Translations under genes and position numbers: made by a program
The notes under the pieces: model-generated
Seen by the model: only the letters and a program-made list of their open reading frames with translations
Database searches by the model: none
Told to the model about the DNA's origin: nothing
Source of the DNA: Desulfarculus sp.
Lineage (GTDB): Bacteria; Desulfobacterota; Desulfarculia; Desulfarculales; Desulfarculaceae
Length of the DNA: 13,501 bases
Reading direction: 5' to 3'
NCBI GenBank assembly: GCA_020216805.1
Contig: JAIWNN010000142.1
Span: forward strand, 1-13,501
Shown: positions 5,634 through 13,044 of the stretch, piece by piece
Numbering within the stretch: the stretch's first letter is position 1
Layout of the letters: every line of letters starts with the position of its first letter

Positions 5634-6944
5634 TCAATAATACCCCTCCACGATGCTGGCGCGCACCTGTTCCAACGCCATCAACGCCCGGCGGCGTTGC
5701 TCCCGCGGGCTGACCTCCACCAGCTCGGCCGCGAAGGCGTCCTTGTCCATGGCCTGGATCTGGCGCAGCTTCTCGCGCAGGGTGGTGGCCCAGCCGGTCG
5801 GGCCCAACAGGGTCGCGAAGGTCGTTTCATAGTTGGCCGCCACCTGGGTGGCGAAACCGGCCAGCTCCTTGATCCGGCCCTGCGGGCTGGCCCGCAGGTC
5901 CAACTGGTCCAGGGCGCGGGCCAGATTCTCGGTGGGGCGGGTGATGCGATCCTTGAGCGAGGGGCGCAGCAGGTCGGCCTGCAAGTCCAGGTAGCCCACC
6001 AGCTCGTTGTACTGGCCGATCACGTCGCGCAGGGCCCGGGTGATGGGCCCGGCCCCGGTCTCCACGCTGATGGTCGCCTCGCCGTCGCTGGCGTCCAGGA
6101 TCCGGAGGCCGACCTGGCCTTGGTCCAGGCTGGTCTGGCCTTCGGCCAGGTCGACCAGGGCGCCGCCCAGGCTGACCCGGGCCGGTCGACCGGCAATGCT
6201 CCGGTTGAGTCCGTAGGTCTCCACCAGGGAGCCGTCCACGTCCTCCAGGCTGAAATCCACCCCCTGGCCGGCCCCGACGCCCTCCACCCGGAGGCGAAGG
6301 CCCCGGCCCAGGCGGCTGCCGGCGGCGATGCCGCCGTAGTCGCGCCCCACCTCCTCCACCGTGGCCAGGACCCGCGAGTCCACCCCGTTGATGGCCCGGG
6401 CCAGCCGGTTCAGCAGCTCCTCCTGGTCGTCGGCCGGGCCGCCGCCGCCGTTGTTGACCCGCACCTCCACCAGATGGGTTTCGCCGTCGATGGTCAGGTT
6501 GAAGGTGTGGACCCCATCGGGCAGGTCGGTGAGGGCGATGGGGTTCTGGGGGGCGGTGAGGATGGTCTGGACCTGGGCCGGCCAGCGCGCCTGGACCCCG
6601 TGCCAGGCCGGGGAGGTGGCCGCGGTGGTGGCCACGGCCGCCACCGCCTCGGGCTGGTCGCTCAGGGCGGTCACCTCCACGCCGGGCAGGTCGCCCTTGG
6701 GGATGGGCAGGCGGTCGATGGCCCGGGCCAGGGAGTCCACCCGGCGGCGCACCTCATCCATGACCCGGTCCTGCTCGGCTTGACGCAGGCTCAATGGCAA
6801 CTGGCTAGCTTCACCAGAAAAATAGATGCCGCTGGCGGTCAGCCTGGGGGTGGGCTCCAGCTCGCGCGTGGAGGGGTGGCGGCCGGTGGGGGTCACCAAG
6901 AGGGGTTGGTCCTTGAGTCCCTGGTATTTGACCGTGATGCTCAC
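5634..6944 (-). CDS. FliD-like / flagellin-hook-motif protein
   Basis: The 436-residue product looks like a divergent relative of FliD, the flagellar filament-capping protein (hook-associated protein 2). Residues about 140-200 (LPDGVHTFNLTIDGE, then a stretch ending ARAINGVDSRVLATV) fit a flagellin hook IN motif. Residues 285-330 (TISVETGAGPITRALRDVI, then QYNELVGYLDLQ) and 330-436, with the coiled C-terminal region, resemble the FliD C-terminal domain. The usual FliD N-terminus (GLASG-like, LV-rich) is replaced by a short charged lead, SITVKYQGLKDQPLL. There is no signal peptide, as expected for type III export. The start is GTG at 6944 with only a weak Shine-Dalgarno; no ATG fits better. 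A sigma-28 promoter 55 bp upstream strongly supports a late flagellar role. The exact role (second cap, secreted adhesin or hook component) is open. Confidence 0.65.
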   Translation of the reverse strand: MSITVKYQGLKDQPLLVTPTGRHPSTRELEPTPRLTASGIYFSGEASQLPLSLRQAEQDRVMDEVRRRVDSLARAIDRLPIPKGDLPGVEVTALSDQPEAVAAVATTAATSPAWHGVQARWPAQVQTILTAPQNPIALTDLPDGVHTFNLTIDGETHLVEVRVNNGGGGPADDQEELLNRLARAINGVDSRVLATVEEVGRDYGGIAAGSRLGRGLRLRVEGVGAGQGVDFSLEDVDGSLVETYGLNRSIAGRPARVSLGGALVDLAEGQTSLDQGQVGLRILDASDGEATISVETGAGPITRALRDVIGQYNELVGYLDLQADLLRPSLKDRITRPTENLARALDQLDLRASPQGRIKELAGFATQVAANYETTFATLLGPTGWATTLREKLRQIQAMDKDAFAAELVEVSPREQRRRALMALEQVRASIVEGYY

Positions 6945-6998
6945 GCCGCGCCCTTTCGCCGTCCCGGGGCCGCCATTGGCCAGCTTCGCCCATTAACG

Positions 6999-7026
6999 TT
7001 ATCGGCCGGCGGGGGGTGGAACTTTA
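6999..7026 (-). promoter_or_regulatory. Sigma-28 (FliA) flagellar promoter
   Basis: On the minus strand TAAAGTTC (7026-7019) and GCCGATAA (7006-6999) match the FliA consensus TAAAGTTT-N11-GCCGATAA at 15 of 16 bases, with a 12-base instead of an 11-base gap. The TAA of the -35 element is the stop codon of nagZ. Transcription would start near 6991, about 47 bases before the GTG of the FliD-like gene. Confidence 0.82.
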
Positions 7027-8061
7027 GGCCCGCGACAAGAGGCTGAGCAGGGGGTCCAGCTCCTCGGGCGGCGGCGGCAGGCCGGCCTTGACCCGGGCGA
7101 TGCGCCAGGCCCCGGCCTCCACCCGCCGGGGTGGAATCTCCCCGGCCAAGGCCAAATCCACCAGTTGGTCCAGGGCGGTCAGGGCGAACCGCCAATTGCG
7201 GCAGACCAGCAGCAGGTCGCAGCCGGCCAGGTAGGCCCGCACCGCGGCGGTGGCCGGGTCCAGATCGGCCAGCACCGCCCCCATCTCCAGGTCGTCGCTC
7301 AGGACCAGACCGCCATAGCCCAGGCGCTGGCGCAGGAGCACCTGGATCACCTCCGCCGACAGCGAGGCGGGGTGGTCCGGGTCCAGGCGTTCATAGACCG
7401 CATGGCAGACCATCACCCCCGCCACCCCCTCCCGGATGGCGCGGCGGAAGGGGATCAACTCCAGGCTCTCCAGCGCGGCCAGGTCCAGGTCCACCCGGGG
7501 CCGGTCGCGGTGGGTGTCCAAGGTGGTGCGCCCCAGGCCGGGGAAATGCTTGGCGCAGGCCAGGCAGCCGGTGGCCTGCACGCCCCGGATGAAAGCCGCG
7601 CCCAGCTCGGCCACCCGCTCCGGGTCGCGGCCCAGGCTGCGCTGCTCCTGCACCCCTCCCTCCACGGCGTGGACATCCAGCACCGGGGCCAGATTCCAGT
7701 TGAAGCCGGCGGCCAACAGCTCCGCGCCCATGCGGGCGCCCTGGGCCCGGAGTCGCTCCGGGTCGCCGGCTTGGGCCAACTCGGGCAGACCAGGGCCGTC
7801 GGTGAAGGGGGCCTTGAGCCGGGCCACCACTCCGCCCTCCTGGTCCACCATCACCAGCAGCGGGGGGTGGCCGGCCTGGCGGGCGGCCCGATGCAACCGG
7901 ACGTTCTGGGCCCAGACCTGGCGGGGGTTGTCGATGTTGCGGGCGAAGAGGATCACCCCGCCCAGGCCATGGACGGCCACCAACTCCTCGGCCTGGTCGG
8001 GGTCGTCGAAGCCCACCACCAGGGACTGGGCCAAGATCTGGCGCAGGCTCTCGCGGTTCAT
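7024..8061 (-). CDS. nagZ: Beta-N-acetylhexosaminidase (glycoside hydrolase family 3)
   Basis: NagZ removes N-acetylglucosamine from muropeptides (GlcNAc-anhydroMurNAc) during peptidoglycan recycling, normally in the cytoplasm. The 345-residue protein is a single GH3 barrel of NagZ size with no signal peptide. Motifs are LVMVDQEGGVVARL (69-82), NLAPVLDV (123-130), KHFPGLGRTTLDTH (171-184), whose Asp182/His184 form the mobile catalytic dyad, and VLSDDLEMGAV (253-263), whose Asp256 is the expected nucleophile. The ATG at 8061 overlaps the stop of the upstream lipoprotein gene (ATGA), so the two are probably coupled. The MurU/AmgK-like pair lies just across a divergent promoter region. A periplasmic beta-glucosidase is unlikely given the length and the KHFPG...DTH loop. 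Confidence 0.93.
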   Translation of the reverse strand: MNRESLRQILAQSLVVGFDDPDQAEELVAVHGLGGVILFARNIDNPRQVWAQNVRLHRAARQAGHPPLLVMVDQEGGVVARLKAPFTDGPGLPELAQAGDPERLRAQGARMGAELLAAGFNWNLAPVLDVHAVEGGVQEQRSLGRDPERVAELGAAFIRGVQATGCLACAKHFPGLGRTTLDTHRDRPRVDLDLAALESLELIPFRRAIREGVAGVMVCHAVYERLDPDHPASLSAEVIQVLLRQRLGYGGLVLSDDLEMGAVLADLDPATAAVRAYLAGCDLLLVCRNWRFALTALDQLVDLALAGEIPPRRVEAGAWRIARVKAGLPPPPEELDPLLSLLSRA

Positions 8062-8894
8062 CGGTTTCGCTGGGGATGGAGTTCCAGGTAGCGCTTGCGC
8101 CCGCCGGGCGGGTTCTCGCCCCGGGCCAGGGCCTCGTCGTAGGCGTCCGGGTGATGGCTAGCGGCGTACTTCTGCTCGTAGCTGCGGAAGGTGGTATAGC
8201 CCTTGAAATCCAGACTGAAGGTCAGGGTGGAGCGCCAGTTTTCGTTGAACAGCACCGCCAATGGCACCTTCCACTCCACCCGCGCGCCGCCGCGGCTGGT
8301 GGTCGCCTCCACCCGGCTGTGGCCCAGGATCAGGGGTCGGGCGGTCTCCACCCGGCCCGGCAGGGTCACCGCGAATGTCAGATGGTGGCCGGCCAGGCTG
8401 CGGGCGCGCAGTTCGCGGGCGCGGCGGGCGGCCAGGTCCTCGACCTCGGGCTTGACCTGGCGCTTCTCCAGCTCCACCCCGGGCAACACCTCGCGGTCGG
8501 GCAGATCACCCTCGGCCATCTCCATGGTGGCGGTCAGGCGATAGGCGTAGTCGCCCAGCCCCACGATTCCGGTGCCGATCTCGTCCAACCGGATGATCAT
8601 CCGCCGGGCGGCCAGGTCATCCAGAAAGTCGAAAGAGGTCTGCTCGCGCACCGTCAGGCGGCCGTCGCGCTCCGCGCGCTCGCGGGTGGGCACCGGCAGC
8701 ACGATGGTGTCCAGATGGGCGATGTCCTGGCCGGAAGCCGCCTCCACCGGCAGATCCAGGCTCACCTCCAGGGTTCCCCGGCCGGTCTCGGCCAAGGACA
8801 GATCCACGCTGTAGTCGAAACAACCACCTAGGCCGGCCAGCAGGCAGCCTCCCAGCAGCCAGCCGGTGGTCCACTTGATCCATGCCTGGGACAT
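8058..8894 (-). CDS. Putative lipoprotein of unknown function, upstream of nagZ
   Basis: I do not recognise the family. The chosen ATG at 8894 has GGGAGG four bases before it and begins a lipoprotein signal: MSQAWIKWTTGWLLGG, a hydrophobic stretch, then the lipobox LGGC with Cys25. The residue after the cysteine is Phe, not Asp, so outer-membrane sorting would be expected in a Gram-negative cell. The mature part, about 254 residues, opens DYSVDLSLAETGRGTLEVSLDL and is rich in beta-type patterns and charged residues, with no enzyme motif visible; it ends in a basic tail. The frame stays open to 8993, but that extension lacks a signal peptide and a ribosome site. Its stop overlaps nagZ, which hints at a role in cell-wall or envelope turnover. 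Confidence 0.82.
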   Translation of the reverse strand: MSQAWIKWTTGWLLGGCLLAGLGGCFDYSVDLSLAETGRGTLEVSLDLPVEAASGQDIAHLDTIVLPVPTRERAERDGRLTVREQTSFDFLDDLAARRMIIRLDEIGTGIVGLGDYAYRLTATMEMAEGDLPDREVLPGVELEKRQVKPEVEDLAARRARELRARSLAGHHLTFAVTLPGRVETARPLILGHSRVEATTSRGGARVEWKVPLAVLFNENWRSTLTFSLDFKGYTTFRSYEQKYAASHHPDAYDEALARGENPPGGRKRYLELHPQRNR

Positions 8895-8937
8895 TTCGCC
8901 TCCCCGGCCCCCGGGGGCCCGTCCGCGCCTGCCCACC

Positions 8938-8966
8938 ATCATGACCGGGGCCGGGGCGGCGGTCAA
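8938..8966 (-). promoter_or_regulatory. Sigma-70 type promoter of the lipoprotein-nagZ operon
   Basis: On the minus strand TTGACC (8966-8961; five of six) is followed after exactly 17 bases by CATGAT (8943-8938; four of six). Transcription would start near 8931, about 37 bases before the ATG at 8894. Confidence 0.6.
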
Positions 8967-8984
8967 GACCAGGCCGGCCGCCCG

Positions 8985-9005
8985 ACCTGGCAACCGGGGC
9001 CAGGT
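8985..9005. promoter_or_regulatory. Inverted repeat in the divergent intergenic region
   Basis: ACCTGGC-AACCGGG-GCCAGGT is a perfect 7-bp inverted repeat with a 7-base spacer. It lies between the divergent lipoprotein-nagZ and nucleotidyltransferase-kinase-der units, 18 bp upstream of the minus-strand -35. There is no T-tract. It may be a shared operator, but in such GC-rich DNA it could also be chance. No clear promoter for the plus-strand unit was found; AGGTGA six bases before the ATG at 9047 is its ribosome site. Confidence 0.3.
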
Positions 9006-9046
9006 TGTGCTAACTTTCCAGTCCAGTTAACAAAAGGTGACCGCCC

Positions 9047-9994
9047 ATGCACGCCATGGTTCTGGCCGCCGGGCTGGGCGCCCGCCTCAGGCCCCTGACC
9101 GACCGCCGTCCCAAATGCCTGATGCCGGTGATGAACCGCCCCCTGCTGGGCTGGTGGCTGGATCGCCTGGCGACCCTCGGGGTGGACCAGACGGTGGTCA
9201 ACACCCATCACCTGGCCCCCCAGGTGCGGGCCTGGCTGGCCGAATTCCGTGCAGCCGGCCTGGCGGTGCGGGAGAGCCACGAACCAGCGCTTCTGGGCAC
9301 CGGAGGGGGGCTGGTGGCGGCCCGGGAGGCCCTGGGTCCGGAGCCCTTCCTGCTGGTCAACGCCGACGTGCTGGCGGCCGATGATCTGCGCCCCCTCCTG
9401 ACCCGGCGGGCGGAGGAGGACGCCATCGCGGTGCTGGGCCTGGTGAACGACCCCCGCTTCAACACCGTGGCCCTGGACCAGGCAGACCGGGTGCTGGGCT
9501 TCAAGGGCCAAGCCCTGCCGGCCGAGCCGGCCCGGTGGCGGACCTACGCCGGACTGGCCGCGTTGCACCCCGATCTGCTAGATTATCTGCCATCCATGGG
9601 TTTCAGCACCCTGGTGGAGGGCCTGAGCGCCGCCTTGGCCGCCGGCCGGCGGGTCCTGGGCCTGGCCCTGCCCGGCTTCTGGGACGACCTGGGCACCCCG
9701 GAGCACCTGTTGGGCCTGCACCGCCGGCTGCTGGAGGACCCGCCTGATGGGCTCCGGGACCTGGCCGCGGCCGGACCTCTGGTCCGGGGAGAAGGCTCCC
9801 AGGTCGATCCCACCGCCCGGACCGAGGGCTTCTGCGTGCTGGGGCCAACCGCCCGCCTGGAGGCCGGGGCCTATGTCCGCAACAGCCTGCTGCTGCCCGG
9901 GGCGGTGGTCGCAACCGGGGCCCGGGTCTGCGACGCGATCCTGGGCGACGGCTTCCTGGCCCGGGGTGAGATCATGGGAGGGGCCCATGCCTGA
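9047..9994 (+). CDS. Sugar-phosphate nucleotidyltransferase (MurU-like) with C-terminal hexapeptide region
   Basis: The protein should transfer a nucleotidyl group to a sugar-1-phosphate to make an NDP-sugar. Of 315 residues, 1-230 form the nucleotidyltransferase fold: MVLAAGLGARLRPLT (4-18) with Lys23 in PKCLMPV, ALLGTGGGL (81-89), LLVNADVL (102-109) and WDDLGTPEHL (212-221). Residues about 250-308 show left-handed beta-helix spacing (VDPTARTEGFCVLGPTARL, then AYVRNSLLLPGAVVATGARV). It overlaps the downstream kinase gene by 8 bp. That pairing matches MurU with AmgK, which rebuild UDP-MurNAc from recycled MurNAc in Pseudomonas, but MurU itself is about 220 residues and lacks the extra tail. 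Mannose- or heptose-1-phosphate guanylyltransferase is the main alternative, as gmhA lies nearby. The family is confident; the substrate is inference. Confidence 0.85.
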   Translation: MHAMVLAAGLGARLRPLTDRRPKCLMPVMNRPLLGWWLDRLATLGVDQTVVNTHHLAPQVRAWLAEFRAAGLAVRESHEPALLGTGGGLVAAREALGPEPFLLVNADVLAADDLRPLLTRRAEEDAIAVLGLVNDPRFNTVALDQADRVLGFKGQALPAEPARWRTYAGLAALHPDLLDYLPSMGFSTLVEGLSAALAAGRRVLGLALPGFWDDLGTPEHLLGLHRRLLEDPPDGLRDLAAAGPLVRGEGSQVDPTARTEGFCVLGPTARLEAGAYVRNSLLLPGAVVATGARVCDAILGDGFLARGEIMGGAHA

Positions 9995-11048
9995 ACATGA
10001 CCACGACGTCTTAGCCGCCTGGGCTCGGTCGGTTTGGCCGGGGGGAGACCCCGGTCCGCTGACGGCCGAGGTCATCACCCCGGATGGCTCCAGCCGGCGA
10101 TTCCTGCGCCTTAGCGTCAATGATTCAAGCCTGGTGGCCATGGCCAACCCCGACCACCCGCCCGAGAACCGGGCCTGGTTGGGTCTGGCCCGGCACCTGG
10201 GCGCCCTGGGCCTGCCGGTGGCCCGGGTGGTGGCCGCCGACCTGGAGGGCGGACGCTTCCTGATGGAGGACCTGGGTCGCGCCAGCCTGCAACAGGCGGC
10301 GCTGGCCGTCGGTGATGACCAGGAGGCCCTGGCCCGGCTTTACGAGCCGGTGCTGGCCATGCTGGCCCGGATGCAGGCCAGCGCCGCCCGCGACCTGGAC
10401 GCCTCGCTGTGCTTCGACGGACTCCGCCTGGACGGCCAGTTCCTTTTCGCCCGCGAGGCCAGCTATTTCCTGACCCAGTTCGTCAGCGGAGCCTGCGGCC
10501 TGGGTCCGGAGACCTGGCCGGCCAACCTGGTGGACGAGCTGCGCGAACTGGCGCGTCTGGCCGGCCGGGCCCGCCCCGAGGGCTTCACCCACCGCGACTT
10601 CCAGAGCCGCAACCTCATCCACCAGGACGGCCGGTTGGGTCTGGTGGATTTCCAAGGCGGCCGCCTGGGCCCGGCCCAGTACGACCTGGCCTCGCTGGTC
10701 CACGATCCCTACGTGGACCTGCCCTGGGAGCTGCGCCGGCGCCTGGTGGAGCGCTATCTGGCCATCCGCGCGTCCCTGGGCGGCCTGGACCCGGAGCGTT
10801 TCTTGGCCGGTTGGCCCTACGTGGCCCTCTCGCGGATCATGCAGGCCCTGGGGGCCTACGCCTTCCTCTGCCGCGAACGGGGCCGGACCCATTTCGCGCC
10901 CTACGCCGCCCCGGCCCTGGCCACCCTGCGCCGTCTGGCCGCCGCGCCGGAGCTGGCCTCCTTTCCGGCCCTGGGCCGGCTTTTGGATCTGATTCCCGCC
11001 AACCTGCCCGCCGAGGCCCTGCGGCCCCGAAAGGACAACGCCGCATGA
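9987..11048 (+). CDS. Aminoglycoside-phosphotransferase-fold sugar kinase (AmgK-like)
   Basis: This 353-residue protein belongs to the APH/choline kinase fold and resembles AmgK, which phosphorylates MurNAc and GlcNAc at the anomeric position. Visible features are an ATP-binding loop DGSSRRFLRL (33-42), the hinge FLMEDLG (91-97), the catalytic loop HRDFQSRN (202-209; HxDxxxxN) and the metal-binding Asp221 in GLVDFQGG, followed by GPAQYDLASLVHDPY (228-242), very like the AmgK pattern. The ATG at 9987 is chosen because GGGAGG lies five bases upstream and because it overlaps the previous stop by 8 bp; the open frame further upstream is shadow. Its stop overlaps der. With the preceding nucleotidyltransferase and the divergent nagZ it suggests amino-sugar salvage. 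Antibiotic resistance is unlikely in this setting. Confidence 0.85.
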   Translation: MPEHDHDVLAAWARSVWPGGDPGPLTAEVITPDGSSRRFLRLSVNDSSLVAMANPDHPPENRAWLGLARHLGALGLPVARVVAADLEGGRFLMEDLGRASLQQAALAVGDDQEALARLYEPVLAMLARMQASAARDLDASLCFDGLRLDGQFLFAREASYFLTQFVSGACGLGPETWPANLVDELRELARLAGRARPEGFTHRDFQSRNLIHQDGRLGLVDFQGGRLGPAQYDLASLVHDPYVDLPWELRRRLVERYLAIRASLGGLDPERFLAGWPYVALSRIMQALGAYAFLCRERGRTHFAPYAAPALATLRRLAAAPELASFPALGRLLDLIPANLPAEALRPRKDNAA

Positions 11049-12403
11049 CCCCCATCGTGGCCATCGTGGGCCGGCCCAATACCGGCAAATCCACCCTTTT
11101 CAATCGCTTGACCCGCAGTCGCCAGGCCCTGGTGGACGACCTGCCCGGGGTCACCCGCGATCGCCTCTACGGGGTGGTGGTCCATGACGACCGGCGCTTC
11201 AACCTGATCGACACCGGCGGCTTCGATCCCCCGGCCGACCAGGCCTTCGCCGCCGAGGTCCACGCCCAGATCGAGCTGGCCCTGGCCGAGGCCGATCTGG
11301 TGCTTTTCCTGGCCGACGGCAAGGCCGGTCTCTCCCCGGCCGACCAGGAGGTGGCCCGCCGCCTGCGCCGGGTGGACAAGCCGGTGATCTACGCGGTCAA
11401 CAAGGTGGACGGGGCCGAGAAGGAGGACGCGGCCCAGGAGTTCCAGGCCCTGGGGGTGGAGCGGCTGCATTTTGTCAGCGCCGCCCACGGCTACGGCATC
11501 CGTGACCTGCTGGAGGACATCCTGGACCATCTGCCGCCCGCGGAGGAGCCCGAGGCCCTGGCCGAGGGCGATCAGCCGCCCGCCCCGCCGGTGCGGGTGG
11601 CCCTGCTGGGCCGGCCCAACGTGGGCAAGTCCAGCCTGCTCAACGCCCTGGTGGGCGGACCCCGGGTGGTGGTCAGCGACGTTCCCGGCACCACCCGCGA
11701 CGCCATCGACACCCCCATCACCCGCGACGGCCAGCAGTACGTGCTGATCGACACCGCCGGCATCCGCCGTCAGGGCCGGGTGGACCGGGGCCTGGAAAAG
11801 GCCGGGGTCTTCCGCTCCCTGCGCGCGGTGGAACGCAGCCACGTGGTGGTGGCGGTCATCGACGCCGACGCCGGCCTGGCCGACCAGGATCTGCGTCTGG
11901 TGGGCCAGGCCATCGCCGCCCAGCGCGCCCTGATCGTGGCCCTGAACAAGTGGGACCTCTTGGCCCGGCGGCCCGAGGCCCAAAAGGCCATGGACGCGGC
12001 GGTGCAACGCATCGCCAAGATCGCGCCCTGGGCCCCGGTGCTCAAGCTCAGCGCCAAGACCGGCCGGGGGGTGGACAAGCTGTTGCCGCTGGTGGACCAG
12101 GTTTATGAGGAGTATGGCGCCAGGATGGGCACCTCGCCCCTGAATCAGGCCCTGGAGGCCCTGACCGAGCGCCATCATCCACCAATGGTCAAGGGCCGCC
12201 GGATCAAGTTTTTCTACGCCACCCAGGTGGGGGTGCGGCCGCCCCGGGTGGTGGCCTTTGTCAACGACCCGGAGGCGGTGCATTTTTCCTACCGCCGCTA
12301 TCTGCTTAATGGTCTGCGCGAGGCCATGGGCCTGACCAAGGCCCCCCTGGTGCTGGAGTTCAGGGCCCGGACCGGCCGCCGCGAGCGCGGGGCCCGCACT
12401 TGA
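11045..12403 (+). CDS. der: Ribosome biogenesis GTPase Der (EngA)
   Basis: Der is an essential double-GTPase that helps mature the 50S ribosomal subunit. The 452-residue protein has the diagnostic tandem G domains. Domain 1: P-loop GRPNTGKST (9-17), DLPGVTRD (32-39), DTGG (56-59), NKVD (119-122). Domain 2: GRPNVGKSS (189-197), DVPGTTRD (212-219), DTAG (236-239), NKWD (301-304). An acidic linker (165-180) joins them, and the C-terminal KH-like domain (about 355-440) includes RIKFFYATQVGVRPP (386-400). The ATG at 11045 overlaps the kinase stop (ATGA), with AAAGGA nine bases upstream. There is no sign of truncation. It is a housekeeping gene apparently co-transcribed with the recycling pair. Confidence 0.98.
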   Translation: MTPIVAIVGRPNTGKSTLFNRLTRSRQALVDDLPGVTRDRLYGVVVHDDRRFNLIDTGGFDPPADQAFAAEVHAQIELALAEADLVLFLADGKAGLSPADQEVARRLRRVDKPVIYAVNKVDGAEKEDAAQEFQALGVERLHFVSAAHGYGIRDLLEDILDHLPPAEEPEALAEGDQPPAPPVRVALLGRPNVGKSSLLNALVGGPRVVVSDVPGTTRDAIDTPITRDGQQYVLIDTAGIRRQGRVDRGLEKAGVFRSLRAVERSHVVVAVIDADAGLADQDLRLVGQAIAAQRALIVALNKWDLLARRPEAQKAMDAAVQRIAKIAPWAPVLKLSAKTGRGVDKLLPLVDQVYEEYGARMGTSPLNQALEALTERHHPPMVKGRRIKFFYATQVGVRPPRVVAFVNDPEAVHFSYRRYLLNGLREAMGLTKAPLVLEFRARTGRRERGART

Positions 12404-12428
12404 CAACTTATGGTCATCCGGTTACTTT
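12400..12428 (+). promoter_or_regulatory. Sigma-70 type promoter for gmhA, overlapping the der stop
   Basis: TTGACA (12400-12405; perfect -35, sharing the TGA stop of der) is followed after 17 bases by TACTTT (12423-12428; three of six). Transcription would start near 12435, some 30 bases before the gmhA ATG. This 62-bp gap is clearly more AT-rich than its neighbours and contains no terminator hairpin, so read-through from der is also possible. Confidence 0.55.
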
Positions 12429-12465
12429 TTAGCACTCTATTGGCCTGTTTTAGCGGGGGTCGAGC

Positions 12466-13044
12466 ATGTTGTCGATAGCTGGCGCCAGCCTGAAGAACTC
12501 CCTAGCCGTGATCGAGGCCTTTGGCCAGAGCGGGCTGCCGCAGGTGGTCCAGGCGGCCAGCGTCATCGCCCAGGGCTTTGCCCAGGGCAACAAACTAATG
12601 GCCTTCGGCAACGGCGGCTCGGCCGCCGACGCCCAGCACCTGGCCGGAGAACTGGTCAACCGATTCCAGATGGAGCGTCCCAACCTGCCCGCCCTGGCGC
12701 TCACCACCGACACCTGCGTACTGACCGCCATCGGCAACGACTATTCCTACGACGAGATCTTCTCCCGCCAGATCAAGGCCCTGGGCAACCCGGGCGACCT
12801 GGCCCTGGCCATCAGCACCAGCGGCCGCTCGCCCAACGTGATCAAGGCCCTGGCCGCCGCCCGAGACAAGGGCCTGGTCACCCTGGGTCTCACCGGCCGC
12901 GAGGGCGGCGACATGTCCGGTCTGTGCCAATACCTGATCCGAGTGCCCAGCGACGACACTCCCCGCATCCAGGAAGTTCACGCCTTGATCATCCACATCA
13001 TCTGCGAGTTGGTGGATCTAAACCTCTTCGGACGCTCTAAATGA
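12466..13044 (+). CDS. gmhA: Sedoheptulose-7-phosphate isomerase GmhA (SIS domain)
   Basis: GmhA converts sedoheptulose 7-phosphate to D-glycero-D-manno-heptose 7-phosphate, the first step to ADP-heptose for the LPS inner core. The 192-residue protein is of normal length and is one SIS domain: FGNGGSAADAQHLAGE (47-62) with the expected metal/catalytic Glu62, ISTSGRSPN (116-124), and the GmhA-type C-terminal helix TPRIQEVH (165-172) with His172. It starts at the ATG at 12466, with GGGGG about seven bases before it, and it has a candidate promoter in the gap after der. DiaA (a DnaA-binding SIS protein) is a close paralogue, but conservation of the Glu and His and the IQEVH motif favours the isomerase. 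Its stop overlaps the next gene by 4 bp. Confidence 0.92.
   Translation: MLSIAGASLKNSLAVIEAFGQSGLPQVVQAASVIAQGFAQGNKLMAFGNGGSAADAQHLAGELVNRFQMERPNLPALALTTDTCVLTAIGNDYSYDEIFSRQIKALGNPGDLALAISTSGRSPNVIKALAAARDKGLVTLGLTGREGGDMSGLCQYLIRVPSDDTPRIQEVHALIIHIICELVDLNLFGRSK

Noticed and set aside
8895..8993. Upstream extension of the lipoprotein gene to an ATG at 8993
   Set aside because: The ATG at 8894 has GGGAGG and begins a proper lipoprotein signal; the extension would bury it and lies over the -35/-10 promoter.
9987..11048. Aminoglycoside-resistance gene
   Set aside because: The APH-type catalytic loop is present, but the overlap with a nucleotidyltransferase and der, and the AmgK-like motifs, point to sugar metabolism.
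10409..12403. 664-codon open frame that would extend Der upstream
   Set aside because: The extra N-terminus is a shifted reading of the kinase gene, rich in Pro/Gly/Arg. The ATG at 11045 starts the first G domain at the normal place and has a ribosome site.
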